From assembly GCF_012933445.1 (NCBI RefSeq), contig NZ_JABBNC010000003.1, positions 354,144 through 418,143 on the forward strand: a stretch of 64,000 bases of DNA, given 5' to 3'. Shown here piece after piece: positions 17,909 through 24,818 of this stretch. Positions within the stretch are counted from its first letter, which is position 1; each line of letters starts with the position of its first letter. The DNA comes from Actinoplanes sp. TBRC 11911. Its GTDB lineage: Bacteria; Actinomycetota; Actinomycetes; Mycobacteriales; Micromonosporaceae. The notes below the pieces were generated by a model. That model saw only the letters and a list, made by a program, of their open reading frames with translations. It had not been told where the DNA came from and made no database searches. Made by a program: the position numbers and the translations under genes.

Positions 17909-17947
17909 TTGTATACCAACGGGACTCGTGAGGTGGCTGTCCGCTAG
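17909..17947 (+). CDS. candidate leader peptide (12 aa)
   Basis: TTG start 8-9 nt after AAGGGAGGTG (17891-17900), one of the best Shine-Dalgarno matches in the window; the peptide is (M)YTNGTREVAVR, then TAG. Its last codons lie on the 5' arm of the long hairpin, so a translating ribosome would block that pairing. Alternative: GTG 17899 in another frame, but that codon sits inside the Shine-Dalgarno. Confidence 0.4.
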   Translation: MYTNGTREVAVR

Positions 17948-18027
17948 CCGCTGTCCTTGACAGCTTCGTTCTTGTAGCACGTCAAGACCGTGTGGCAGCG
18001 GTCGCGGCGAATACCAGACAGCCATCC

Positions 18028-18111
18028 GACCCTCGGGGATCCGGCCTTGTCCGACCGGACCACGCACGTGTGCCTACACATGTGAGTGGAAGATCCCCGG
18101 GGGTCGCTTTT
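18028..18111 (+). terminator. terminator-like stem at the end of the leader RNA
   Basis: GACCCTCGGGGATC (18028-18041) pairs with GATCCCCGGGGGTC (18092-18105), 14 pairs including one U-G. The 50-nt loop includes TCCGG/CCGGA. GC and then TTTT follow. Confidence 0.5.
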
Positions 18112-18148
18112 ATCCGGCGGAGCTTCCGGCGACCCGGGGGAGCCGATC

Positions 18149-19051
18149 GTGAGCCGTGAGCTGGTCATCTTCGGCACCGCGAGTCAGGTGCCGACGCGGC
18201 ACCGCAACCAGAACGGCTACCTGCTGCGCTGGGACGACGAGGTGATCCTCTTCGACCCCGGCGAGGGCACCCAGCGGCAGATGCTCATGATGGGCGTGGC
18301 CGTCACCCCTATTCGGCGCATCTGCGTCACCCACTTCCACGGCGATCACAGCCTCGGACTGCCCGGCATCCTGCAGCGGATCTCCCTCGACAAGGTCCCG
18401 CACCCCGTGACGGTCCACTATCCGGGCGAGCACCAGGAGTTCTACGACCGGCTGCGGCACTCCACCAGCTACTGGGACAACGCCGACATCGTCGCGTCCC
18501 CGGTCTCCGGCGCGAGCTTCTCGGTGCCCACGCCGGCGGGGCGCCTCACCGCGCTGCCACTCTGGCATTCCCTTCCCACGTACGGGTATCGAGTCGACGA
18601 ACCGCAAGCCCGCCGCCTGGTCCCGGCCCGCCTCGCCGAACACGGTATAGCCGGGCCGGCCGTCGGCGAGCTGCTGCGCGCCGGACACCTCGGCGACGTG
18701 ACGCTGGAGCAGGTGAGCGTGCTGCGGCCGGGTCAGAGCTTCGCCTTCATCATGGACACCGGGCTGTGCGACAACGTGTTCGCGCTGGCCGACGGCGTCG
18801 ACATGCTAGTGATCGAGTCGACGTTCCTGGCCGAGGACGCCGAGACCGCCGTGCAGTCCGGTCATCTGAACGCCGGTCAGGCCGCGATGGTCGCGCGCGA
18901 GTCCCACGTACGCCTGCTGGTGCTCACTCATTTCTCGCAGCGCTACCCGGACGCGAGCCGGTTCCTGGACGAGGCGCGCAAGGAGTTCGACGGCGACATC
19001 GTGGTGGCCGAGGACCTGACGAGAATCCCGGTACCGTCCCGAAATCAATGA
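18149..19051 (+). CDS. rnz: ribonuclease Z
   Basis: 300 aa from GTG 18149 (GGGGGAG 7 nt upstream). Metallo-beta-lactamase fold: [13 protein letters not shown] (HxHxDH, about residue 62), the central region [23 protein letters not shown] and [10 protein letters not shown], and the C-terminal [10 protein letters not shown]. It trims tRNA 3' trailers, needed for tRNAs lacking an encoded CCA such as the tRNA-Leu in this window. It follows the structured leader, so its expression may be attenuated. Confidence 0.92.
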   Translation: MSRELVIFGTASQVPTRHRNQNGYLLRWDDEVILFDPGEGTQRQMLMMGVAVTPIRRICVTHFHGDHSLGLPGILQRISLDKVPHPVTVHYPGEHQEFYDRLRHSTSYWDNADIVASPVSGASFSVPTPAGRLTALPLWHSLPTYGYRVDEPQARRLVPARLAEHGIAGPAVGELLRAGHLGDVTLEQVSVLRPGQSFAFIMDTGLCDNVFALADGVDMLVIESTFLAEDAETAVQSGHLNAGQAAMVARESHVRLLVLTHFSQRYPDASRFLDEARKEFDGDIVVAEDLTRIPVPSRNQ

Positions 19052-19077
19052 CAACCGGATCGCCGCCCGGCCCCGTC
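19051..19077 (+). promoter_or_regulatory. ECF-type promoter candidate for the sigma factor gene
   Basis: ACAACC (19051-19056), 17-nt spacer, CGTC (19074-19077), 35 bp before the sigma factor ATG. AAC-containing -35 and CGTC -10 elements are typical of ECF promoters, suggesting autoregulation. Confidence 0.4.
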
Positions 19078-19111
19078 TGAGGGGTGAGACAGGCCAACGA
19101 GGGGACGGGCG

Positions 19112-19609
19112 ATGCGCGACGAAGCCGAGCAGGAATACGTCGAGTACGTGACGGCGCGGGTGCCCGCGTTGCGGCGGCTCGCCTACGTCCTGACCGGCGA
19201 TGGTCACCGGGCCGACGACCTCGTCCAGCAGACCATCACCACGTTGTACCTGAAGTGGCATCGTGCGCAGGCCGCGGACAATCTCGACGCGTACGTGCGC
19301 ACCATGCTGGTCCGCACCTATGTGGACGAGAAACGCCTGGCGTGGTCGCGGGTCCGGCTGTTCCGGGAGACCCCGGAGTCGGTTGTCGAAGACCGCGGGG
19401 TCGAGGAACGCGAGGTGCTGCGTCTCGCGCTGCGCAAGTTACCCCGGCGGCAGCGCGCGGTGGTGGTGTTGCGGTTCTTCTACGACCTCTCGGTCGAGGA
19501 TGTAGCCGCGACGCTGGGCTGCTCGACCGGCACCGTGAAAAGCCAGACCTCGCGGGGGCTGACCACGCTGCGCTCGCTGCTGGGTTCGCGATCGCTCATC
19601 CCACTCTGA
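19112..19609 (+). CDS. SigE-family ECF RNA polymerase sigma factor
   Basis: 165 aa, ATG with GAGGGG about 9 nt upstream. Region 2 (residues 10-75: VPALRRLAYVLTGDGHRADDLVQQTITTLYLKW) and region 4 (110-160: LPRRQRAVVVLRFFYDLSVEDVAATLGCSTGTVKSQTSRGLTTLR, here abbreviated by position) match the actinobacterial SigE/sigma-70 ECF group. One TTA codon is in frame (19439). The next gene, 32 bp on, encodes a membrane-tethered protein in the position of an anti-sigma factor. Confidence 0.92.
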   Translation: MRDEAEQEYVEYVTARVPALRRLAYVLTGDGHRADDLVQQTITTLYLKWHRAQAADNLDAYVRTMLVRTYVDEKRLAWSRVRLFRETPESVVEDRGVEEREVLRLALRKLPRRQRAVVVLRFFYDLSVEDVAATLGCSTGTVKSQTSRGLTTLRSLLGSRSLIPL

Positions 19610-19641
19610 TCTGTCCCCGATTCGTCCTAGGGAGCCGAGAC

Positions 19642-20898
19642 ATGTCATCCGAACTGGACCTGCTGCGGTCGCTCGACGACGAGCCGGACACCCCGTCCAC
19701 CGTCGACATCCGCCGGGCCATCGCCACCGCGCGCCGCCGCCGGGTGCGCCGTTCCGTGGGTTATGCGGGTGCGGCAGTCGTGACCGCGGTGTCCGTCGCC
19801 GGGGCCTCGATCGCGACCGGGGTCTTCGGCGGCGGGCCGCTTACCCCGGCCGCCATCGCGCCCGCCTCCGGCGCCCCGGCCGCCTCCGCCGCCCCGGCCG
19901 CCTCCGCCGCCCCGCCCGGCTCCGCCGCGCCCGCCTCCGCGTGGGCGCCTGCCTCCTGCACGCTGGAGCGTCTGCCGGCGCCGGACAAGGCTCCGATGGC
20001 GATCATCGGCGGCATCGACCCGACCGGCCGCTACCTGGTCGGCCGCTCTTATCCGAAGGGCGGCGGCTATCAGGCCGTCCTGTGGCACGACGGCAAGCCG
20101 ACGAAGGTCAACATGCCCGGCGACCTCGAGGAGGACCTCCGGGCGGTCAACTCGTCCGGCATCGCGGTCGGGTTCAGCTACGACTCGGGCGGCTCGGTGC
20201 CGTACGCGTATTCGAACGGCGATCTGACCCGGCTGCCCGGCGTGCAGCACGGCGACGCGTACGCGCTCAATGACAACGGCGAGATCATCGGCAGCAACGC
20301 GGACGACAAGCCGATCGTGTGGAAGTCCCTCACCGACGCGCCGGCCAAGCTGCCACTGCCGGCCGGCACGAAACAGGCGGCGGCCAGCGACATCGACGAG
20401 GACGGCACGATCGTCGGCAGCATCGACTACCGGATCCCGTACGTCTGGCTCCCCGACGGCACCCACCACGCGCTGCCGATGCCGGAGGTGGATGGCAAAC
20501 CGGTGGCGGTCGCGCAGGCGCACAACGTCAGCAACGGCTGGGTGACCGGCATGGCGAGCGTTACCGACCATGCACTCCAGGGCCTCACAAAGGACGCCGC
20601 GGACCAGTTGCGGGCGGTGCGCTGGAACCTGCGTACGGGAGAGGTCGACATGAGCACGGCGCTCAAGCGGCCCGCCGACGACGTGAACCCCGAGGGCTGG
20701 CAGATCGGCACCGACCAGGCGGGCCACGCGGCGCTGGTGACCGGGAAGGGCACGGTGGTCCTGCCCGAGTTGGTCCCCCGCAAGCCCGACGGCGTCTCCA
20801 CGATCGCCAACGCGATCAGCGCCGACGGCCGCCTGATCGCCGGCCAGTCCGACGACCGGAAGGACGTCATCCAGCCGGTCGTCTGGCACTGCAAGTAG
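19642..20898 (+). CDS. membrane-tethered HAF-repeat beta-propeller protein, possible sigma regulator
   Basis: 418 aa. A cytoplasmic N-terminus of about 35 aa (MSSELDLLRSLDDEPDTPST) ends in basic ARRRRVRRS, followed by one transmembrane helix (about 37-60), an Ala/Pro linker (PAASAAPAASAAP) and an extracytoplasmic domain of about 300 aa. That domain repeats the pattern G-x-VG ... AVLWHDGK ... AVNSSGIAVG, A-LNDNGEIIG, SDIDEDGTIVG and AISADGRLIAG, the HAF repeat of predicted beta-propellers. Placement directly after the ECF sigma gene suggests a co-regulated partner or sensor, though no ZAS/anti-sigma motif is seen. Confidence 0.8.
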   Translation: MSSELDLLRSLDDEPDTPSTVDIRRAIATARRRRVRRSVGYAGAAVVTAVSVAGASIATGVFGGGPLTPAAIAPASGAPAASAAPAASAAPPGSAAPASAWAPASCTLERLPAPDKAPMAIIGGIDPTGRYLVGRSYPKGGGYQAVLWHDGKPTKVNMPGDLEEDLRAVNSSGIAVGFSYDSGGSVPYAYSNGDLTRLPGVQHGDAYALNDNGEIIGSNADDKPIVWKSLTDAPAKLPLPAGTKQAAASDIDEDGTIVGSIDYRIPYVWLPDGTHHALPMPEVDGKPVAVAQAHNVSNGWVTGMASVTDHALQGLTKDAADQLRAVRWNLRTGEVDMSTALKRPADDVNPEGWQIGTDQAGHAALVTGKGTVVLPELVPRKPDGVSTIANAISADGRLIAGQSDDRKDVIQPVVWHCK

Positions 20899-20909
20899 CC
20901 CAATGCTCG

Positions 20910-20943
20910 ACCGGCCGGCGAGGGGTAACCCTCGCCGGCCGGT
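20910..20943. terminator. strong stem-loop after the sigma/HAF operon
   Basis: Perfect 15-bp inverted repeat, ACCGGCCGGCGAGGG (20910-20924) with its complement at 20929-20943, loop GTAA, starting 11 bp after the stop. There is no T run, so termination may be helped by a factor. Confidence 0.65.
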
Positions 20944-21454
20944 GCGGTTCACGGACGGCGAGGGTGGCGCGCTCCACGACGTGCTGGAAGCAACCGTCCG
21001 GTGGAAGGCCCGAAACAGGGGCAGCGGACCTTCCACCTTTGACAGCGGATCGAGCCAGACGCGATCTAGATGAATAAGCCCTAGGTCGCGCGGTCAACGC
21101 GGAACTTAGCCCCGCGGCCATCCCTCATATATCCGACATTTGCGGTAAATCGCCAGATTGCTGGGCTTCGACGCAGCTGCGCTCGGCACGGCGCTTCCAT
21201 TCCGTGGGACGGACGGCCGCTTGCTGAGACCGGCGACCACGTCGTGGGCTCAGTGTCCGCGATGTGAGACCCTCATCCATTGTGGAGGGTATCTTTGCCA
21301 GGTAATGGGCCTTTTGCCCGGCCGACACTCCCGGCCGAATGTGAACCTTGGAGAGTTGTGGCTCGTATGTGGGCGCAACTCTCCAAGGTCCGCGAAAAGT
21401 CCACGATGTGACCGCCGCGTCCCACATAGCGGGCGGCGGGCGGATCGCCGGCCA
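20944..21454. other. gene-free interval with two inverted repeats
   Basis: No convincing coding region in 511 bp: the longest frames lack ribosome-binding sites and family resemblance. It contains GGTGGAAGG/CCTTCCACC (21000-21008/21029-21037, then TTT) and a perfect 14-bp inverted repeat at 21345-21358/21376-21389. GC is slightly lower than in neighbouring genes. Confidence 0.5.
21345..21389. repeat. perfect 14-bp inverted repeat
   Basis: ACCTTGGAGAGTTG (21345-21358) and its exact complement at 21376-21389 around a 17-nt loop. It lies 66 bp beyond the 3' end of the YCII gene, without a T run on either side. Confidence 0.6.
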
Positions 21455-21811
21455 TCACTGGATTGCGGCCTGCGACCCGAACCGCCGGACCTCCTGAGGC
21501 CAGCCGCAGGCCTCCGCGATCTTGCCGGCCCACATCCGGGCCGTTTCCTCGTCGGCAACGTCCACCACGGTCAGCCCGCCCAGCCACTCCTTGGTTTCGA
21601 CGTAGGGCCCGTCGGTGAACATCAACGTGCCGCTCGTGGCGTCGGCGCTGAAGACGGGGGCGTCCTCCTCCAGCCCCCCGGCGAACACATAGGCCCCGGC
21701 CGCCTTGATCTCGTCCACGACCGCCTTGGCGAGTGGCCCGCGCCCGCGAAACCACTCCTCGGTGTGGTCACCGACCCACTGCTGGTTGAAGTAGATGAGG
21801 TACTCGGCCAT
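21455..21811 (-). CDS. YCII-related domain protein
   Basis: 118 aa from ATG 21811 (GAGGGAGC about 7 nt upstream). The ferredoxin-like YCII fold is suggested by MAEYLIYFNQQWVG, AYVFAGGLEED, GTLMFTDGPYVETKEWLGGLTVVDVADEETA and the late Trp/Cys. Such proteins (DGPF/YCII) often accompany ECF sigma factors and act as small dimeric enzymes of unknown substrate. Here an ECF gene is nearby but not adjacent. Confidence 0.85.
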   Translation of the reverse strand: MAEYLIYFNQQWVGDHTEEWFRGRGPLAKAVVDEIKAAGAYVFAGGLEEDAPVFSADATSGTLMFTDGPYVETKEWLGGLTVVDVADEETARMWAGKIAEACGWPQEVRRFGSQAAIQ

Positions 21812-21981
21812 GTCTGCTCCCTCGGCTCGGGCGAACCCTCTGTTCGCCCCATCGTCGCTACGAACGGCGTCCGCCCGATCCGACACCTCAGGCCGAAAAA
21901 TGTCACATCGATGGCGGGTCCGTCACGAGTCCACGCGGCCCTGGCGCGGATCCGCGGACCCGCGCCAGCCGCACGGCGAGG

Positions 21982-22035
21982 TCAGGCGACCTTCGCGACG
22001 CCGACCGGGCAGGTCATGCCGTTCGGGCACGGCAT
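21982..22035 (-). pseudogene. third copy of the msrA C-terminal tail (inverted fragment)
   Basis: Read on the minus strand it gives [17 protein letters not shown] and TGA. From the CPNG codons on, 42 of 45 nt match copy 2 at 12003-12089. It is inverted and about 10 kb from msrA, next to an orphan antitoxin-like gene. It is too short to be functional. Confidence 0.65.
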
Positions 22036-22137
22036 GGACTATGAATCACAACGCACGACCAACTCCTGTACGCCGTCCTCCGCGACGACCGCAGCCAGCA
22101 GTGGCGGTGTCTGCGGGGTCCGACCGGACGCTTGTGG

Positions 22138-22151
22138 GGTACTTTGGTACC
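22138..22151. promoter_or_regulatory. operator candidate of the orphan antitoxin
   Basis: GGTAC-TTTG-GTACC, 5-bp arms, about 30 bp before the ATG at 22181 and close to a TACCCT -10-like box. Confidence 0.35.
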
Positions 22152-22180
22152 AGGCTACCCTCGTCGAAGGAGGTGTCCGT

Positions 22181-22447
22181 ATGCCTGCCAAGGCCGCGCC
22201 CATCAAGGTTGACGTAGAAACCGATCGCCTCATCTCGCATGCCGCCCATTTCCTCGGCAAGGCCAAGAAGGAAGTCGTCGACGCCGCGGTGCGCGAGTAC
22301 ATCGATGCCCACCGCGACGAGATCAACCAGGGCGTCCGTGACGCGATGCAGCAACTGGACGGCACGCCCGAGAGTGCCGTGTCCCTGCTGACCGGCATCC
22401 CGAGCGATCGCATTGCCGATTATGGCGGTATGCGTAAAAGGGACTAA
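22181..22447 (+). CDS. ribbon-helix-helix antitoxin-like protein (VapB type), no toxin found
   Basis: 88 aa, ATG preceded by a near-perfect GAAGGAGGT (22166-22174). IKVDVETDRLISHAAHFLGKAKKEVVDAAVREYIDAHR looks like a beta strand plus two helices of an RHH DNA-binding dimer; the C-terminal part (PESAVSLLTGIPSDRIADYGGM) could bind a partner. The next gene is not a PIN-domain toxin, so the antitoxin seems orphaned or has an unrecognised partner. Confidence 0.7.
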   Translation: MPAKAAPIKVDVETDRLISHAAHFLGKAKKEVVDAAVREYIDAHRDEINQGVRDAMQQLDGTPESAVSLLTGIPSDRIADYGGMRKRD

Positions 22448-22469
22448 TTCGCCCCGGCCTTCGTGAGGA

Positions 22470-22485
22470 CTAGTCGCTAGACTAG
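22470..22485. promoter_or_regulatory. inverted repeat overlapping a leaderless promoter
   Basis: CTAGTC-GCTA-GACTAG (22470-22485), perfect 6-bp arms. It overlaps a -10-like TAGACT (22478-22483) 6 nt before the ATG at 22490, so a bound repressor would block transcription. Confidence 0.45.
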
Positions 22486-22489
22486 ATCG

Positions 22490-22681
22490 ATGCAAGGTTC
22501 ATCCCCCGCGGTACGCCCTACCCGGCTGTGCCTCACCATGCTGAACATCGAGATTCCGACCCTGGACGTGAAGATTTCCGACCTGAACCATGACGTGATC
22601 GTGGAGGCTCAACGGCTGCCGCAAGCGCACGCGGCGAACGGCGCTAAACGGATACTGTCGCTGAGCGACAGTTGTGGTTAA
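22490..22681 (+). CDS. hypothetical protein, first of an overlapping pair
   Basis: 63 aa. Apparently leaderless (TAGACT 6 nt before the ATG). The segment LNIEIPTLDVKISDLNHDVIVEAQRLPQAHAANGAKRILSLSD is hydrophilic with alternating hydrophobics. I do not recognise it. Its end overlaps the next frame by 10 nt, and a hairpin (ACTGTCGC-TGA-GCGACAGT, 22654-22672) lies in the overlap, so coupling or frameshifting into 22672-23295 is possible. Confidence 0.5.
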   Translation: MQGSSPAVRPTRLCLTMLNIEIPTLDVKISDLNHDVIVEAQRLPQAHAANGAKRILSLSDSCG

Positions 22682-23295
22682 AGGTCAAGACCGGACGTTG
22701 GCGGGGAGCCGCAACACTCTTGACCCAAAGGGACGAAAGGCTGCTCGGTAACCCGCCCGTGGACCTGGCTCGTTGGTGGCTCGGCGCTGCGGGATTCCGG
22801 CGAGACGGTGATCCGGCCGATTTCTATGCGGCCCTCGAAGCGACGGCCAAGCGCGATGCCAAGGCTGTCACGGCAAGCGTGCGCACGGATCGCTGGCTGC
22901 CCGCCACGTGGGACTGGGAACGCCTTCGACTCGAGCACGCGGTCGCGTGGGAAGCCCAAATTCGACGGTTGGTCGGCACGCTGATCGCCAGGTCGTTACG
23001 TACTGGGCGCACCTACCAAGCTGACCTGGCGCACTACCGCGTCAAGGCGATGGCGCTGGCGCATGACGGCGAAACGTATCTGGTGGTGGGCTTCGACCAT
23101 CTAGCCGACCCGCGGGTGCTCGCCGTGATCCTCGCTTCCGTCCCCGGCGTCGACAGAGACAGCTGGATGGTCGAACCCGGCAACGTCATGGGCATCGAAC
23201 CGGAACCGGGCGAGATCGTCTGGTCGACCATCCTGCCGCCGGCCGTGGCCGCGCGGTTGCTCGCAGCTTTTCCCGTCGGGGACGACGCGGAATGA
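22672..23295 (+). CDS. hypothetical protein, second of an overlapping pair
   Basis: 207 aa from TTG 22672, the only upstream start candidate; GTG 22759 would shorten it to 178 aa. The features are aromatic and basic: VDLARWWLGAAGFRRDGDPADFYAAL, TASVRTDRWLPATWDWERLRLEHAVAWEAQIRRLVG and ETYLVVGFDHLADPRVLAVILASVPGVD. No signal peptide or membrane segment. Codon use is host-like, apart from an early TTA (22678). Family not recognised. Confidence 0.7.
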   Translation: MWLKVKTGRWRGAATLLTQRDERLLGNPPVDLARWWLGAAGFRRDGDPADFYAALEATAKRDAKAVTASVRTDRWLPATWDWERLRLEHAVAWEAQIRRLVGTLIARSLRTGRTYQADLAHYRVKAMALAHDGETYLVVGFDHLADPRVLAVILASVPGVDRDSWMVEPGNVMGIEPEPGEIVWSTILPPAVAARLLAAFPVGDDAE

Positions 23296-23306
23296 CGAAG
23301 GCCCTC

Positions 23307-23975
23307 CTAAAGGTGGCCGGTGTCGTTGAAGGCGACCAGCATCGGTGGGCGGGCCGCGTTCCACTCGAGGATGGTCAGCGCGGCGTTTGCCTGGTTCAGG
23401 CCTAGCCAGCGCCAGTCCGGGGCGTCGAGCACGTGCCGGACGAACCAGCCGATCACGAAGTTGTGGGTGATCAGGAGGTGGCGGCGGTCCGCGTCGCCGG
23501 TTGCTCCGAAGTGTTCTACCGCGGCTCGCAGATAGGTGGCGTTTTCGTCGCGCTCGGCCGGGGGCACGCGGTCCAGCCACGCGTGCCACCGCTGTGGATA
23601 GTCGGTGCGGCGGTCGGCGGACGGGACCGGGGTGCGGTCGGTGACGTGGTCGCAGGGGTGGCTCGGCACCTGTGGGAGATGGGTGGCCACGATGTCGGCG
23701 GTCTCGGCGGCCCTGGCCAGTGGGCTGTGGTGGATCGCGTCGAACGGCACATCGGCGAGCCTGCGGCCCAGCCGATCCGCCTGCTCGCGACCCAGCGCCG
23801 AAAGACCGCCGCCGGCCCGGCCGTGCGCCAAAGGCTCACTGCCTGCCCGGCCGTGCGCCGAAAGCCCACCACCGACGGCCGGGGTGCCGCTACCCGTGGG
23901 TGGGGCGGCCGGGCCGTGGCCGGCGGGCGGGGCCTGCTCGCCGTGGCGGACGAGGTAGAGCCGCGTGGAAGGCAT
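23307..23975 (-). CDS. histidine phosphatase (phosphoglycerate mutase-like) with repetitive insert
   Basis: 222 aa. YLVRHGEQ near the N-terminus supplies the catalytic His; HSPLARAAETADIVA, the acid region and LLITHNFVIGWFVRHVL (second His) complete the core. Between RHGEQ and the usual LSALGREQADRLG helix sits an extra Gly/Pro-rich stretch of about 40 aa containing two more imperfect copies of the LSALGR element (GLSAHGRAG, EPLAHGRAG). The insert is unusual so close to the active site. It is convergent with the 22672-23295 gene. The substrate is unknown. Confidence 0.88.
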   Translation of the reverse strand: MPSTRLYLVRHGEQAPPAGHGPAAPPTGSGTPAVGGGLSAHGRAGSEPLAHGRAGGGLSALGREQADRLGRRLADVPFDAIHHSPLARAAETADIVATHLPQVPSHPCDHVTDRTPVPSADRRTDYPQRWHAWLDRVPPAERDENATYLRAAVEHFGATGDADRRHLLITHNFVIGWFVRHVLDAPDWRWLGLNQANAALTILEWNAARPPMLVAFNDTGHL

Positions 23976-24036
23976 CGATGCAGACGATAGCTGACCCGAT
24001 CATGGGGGTTGTGATCGCGGCGCTAATGTCGGGCGG

Positions 24037-24555
24037 GTGAGTGTGATGCTGCGTACGGCCGGGGAATCTGATCTTGCTGTTGTTGGCGGGCTGCACCAGC
24101 GGTCGCGGACGTCCGCGTACGCGCACATCCTGTCGGACGACGCGCTGGCCGGTGGGGCGGCGCAACCGCTTGGCGAGTGGTGGGCGGAGCGCTGGAAATG
24201 GGAGCGTGACACCCATCGCATGACGATTGCTGAAGAAGACGGAAAAATCGTGGGATTTACCTACGTGGGGCCCAGCGGTGAACCGGGGGTCGGCGAGCTC
24301 TACGCCATTCACGTCGACCCGGCACACATCGGTACGGGCGTCGGCAAGGATCTCATACGGCACGCGGAGTGCCAGCTCCGCGAGATCGGCGGGACGCGTG
24401 CCGTGCTGTGGGTGCTGGAGGAGAACGAGCGGGCGCGGCGCTTCTACGAGCGCGGCGGCTGGCGGCCCGACGGCACGACCCGGGTGGAGAGCGTGAGCGG
24501 CCAGAAAGTGCCGCAACTGCGCTACGCCAAGACGTTGGTGGGCGGGAGCGCGTGA
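24037..24555 (+). CDS. GNAT-family N-acetyltransferase
   Basis: 172 aa, GTG start. LRTAGESDLAVVGGLHQRS at the N-terminus, IVGFTYVGP, GELYAIHVDPAHIGTGVGKDLIRHAECQL (acetyl-CoA loop) and VLEENERARRFYERGGWRPDG form a textbook GNAT domain. Substrate unknown. The last codons and stop lie inside the left arm of a 16-bp inverted repeat. Confidence 0.9.
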   Translation: MSVMLRTAGESDLAVVGGLHQRSRTSAYAHILSDDALAGGAAQPLGEWWAERWKWERDTHRMTIAEEDGKIVGFTYVGPSGEPGVGELYAIHVDPAHIGTGVGKDLIRHAECQLREIGGTRAVLWVLEENERARRFYERGGWRPDGTTRVESVSGQKVPQLRYAKTLVGGSA

Positions 24556-24596
24556 CCGAGATACTGCGGGGGAACCTGTAGTCACGCGCTCCCGCC
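24541..24596. terminator. long perfect stem overlapping the GNAT stop codon
   Basis: GGCGGGAGCGCGTGAC (24541-24556) and its exact complement (24581-24596) around a 24-nt loop. The TGA stop (24553-24555) is in the left arm. There is no T run. Confidence 0.5.
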
Positions 24597-24818
24597 AACC
24601 GCCCCGCCCAAACCGGGGGTCGCGCCTGGCCGGAGGCGCTGGACCGGCGGAGGCGTGCCGGTCCTTGACCAGTTCAAGGGCGGGTCCTGTTGCGGGATGT
24701 CACGACGCTGGCGGGGCGCCGGGACATCACCGCTGGGAGACGTCGCCGGGCTGGGAAGCCGGGGCCTGCCGGGGGAGGTCAAGCTGTCGGCGGCGTCAGG
24801 AGCCAGAAAATAGAGTTG
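24597..24818. other. interval without a supported gene
   Basis: 222 bp between the GNAT gene and the convergent small CxxC protein gene. GC-rich; short frames lack start signals. Nothing is assignable. Confidence 0.4.

Larger units (their letters stand above)
17884..18112 (+). ncRNA. structured leader RNA or small RNA upstream of RNase Z
   Basis: A 324-bp space before rnz holds nested complementary arms forming one long hairpin: TGGCTGTC (17934-17941)/GACAGCCA (18017-18024), CCGCTG (17948-17953)/CAGCGG (17996-18001) and CTTGAC (17956-17961)/GTCAAG (17981-17986). A competing hairpin CTGTC-CTT-GACAG (17951-17963) excludes the two inner stems. A 14-bp terminator-like stem (18028-18041/18092-18105) followed by TTTT closes it, 37 nt before the rnz start. 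A strong Shine-Dalgarno and a 12-codon frame open it. This is attenuator architecture; an independent sRNA is also possible. I do not recognise an Rfam family. Confidence 0.55.
21812..22180. other. gene-free interval with a degraded msrA tail
   Basis: 369 bp between divergent genes. It holds the minus-strand msrA-tail fragment at 21982-22035 and the promoter/operator region of the downstream antitoxin-like gene. Otherwise I see nothing. Confidence 0.5.

Noticed and set aside
21125..21427. 100-aa minus-strand coding region after the YCII gene
   Set aside because: It spans the 14-bp inverted repeat, has no RBS and shows no family features.
22181..23295. Complete VapBC toxin-antitoxin pair
   Set aside because: The downstream proteins lack PIN-domain acidic residues, so only the antitoxin-like gene is claimed.
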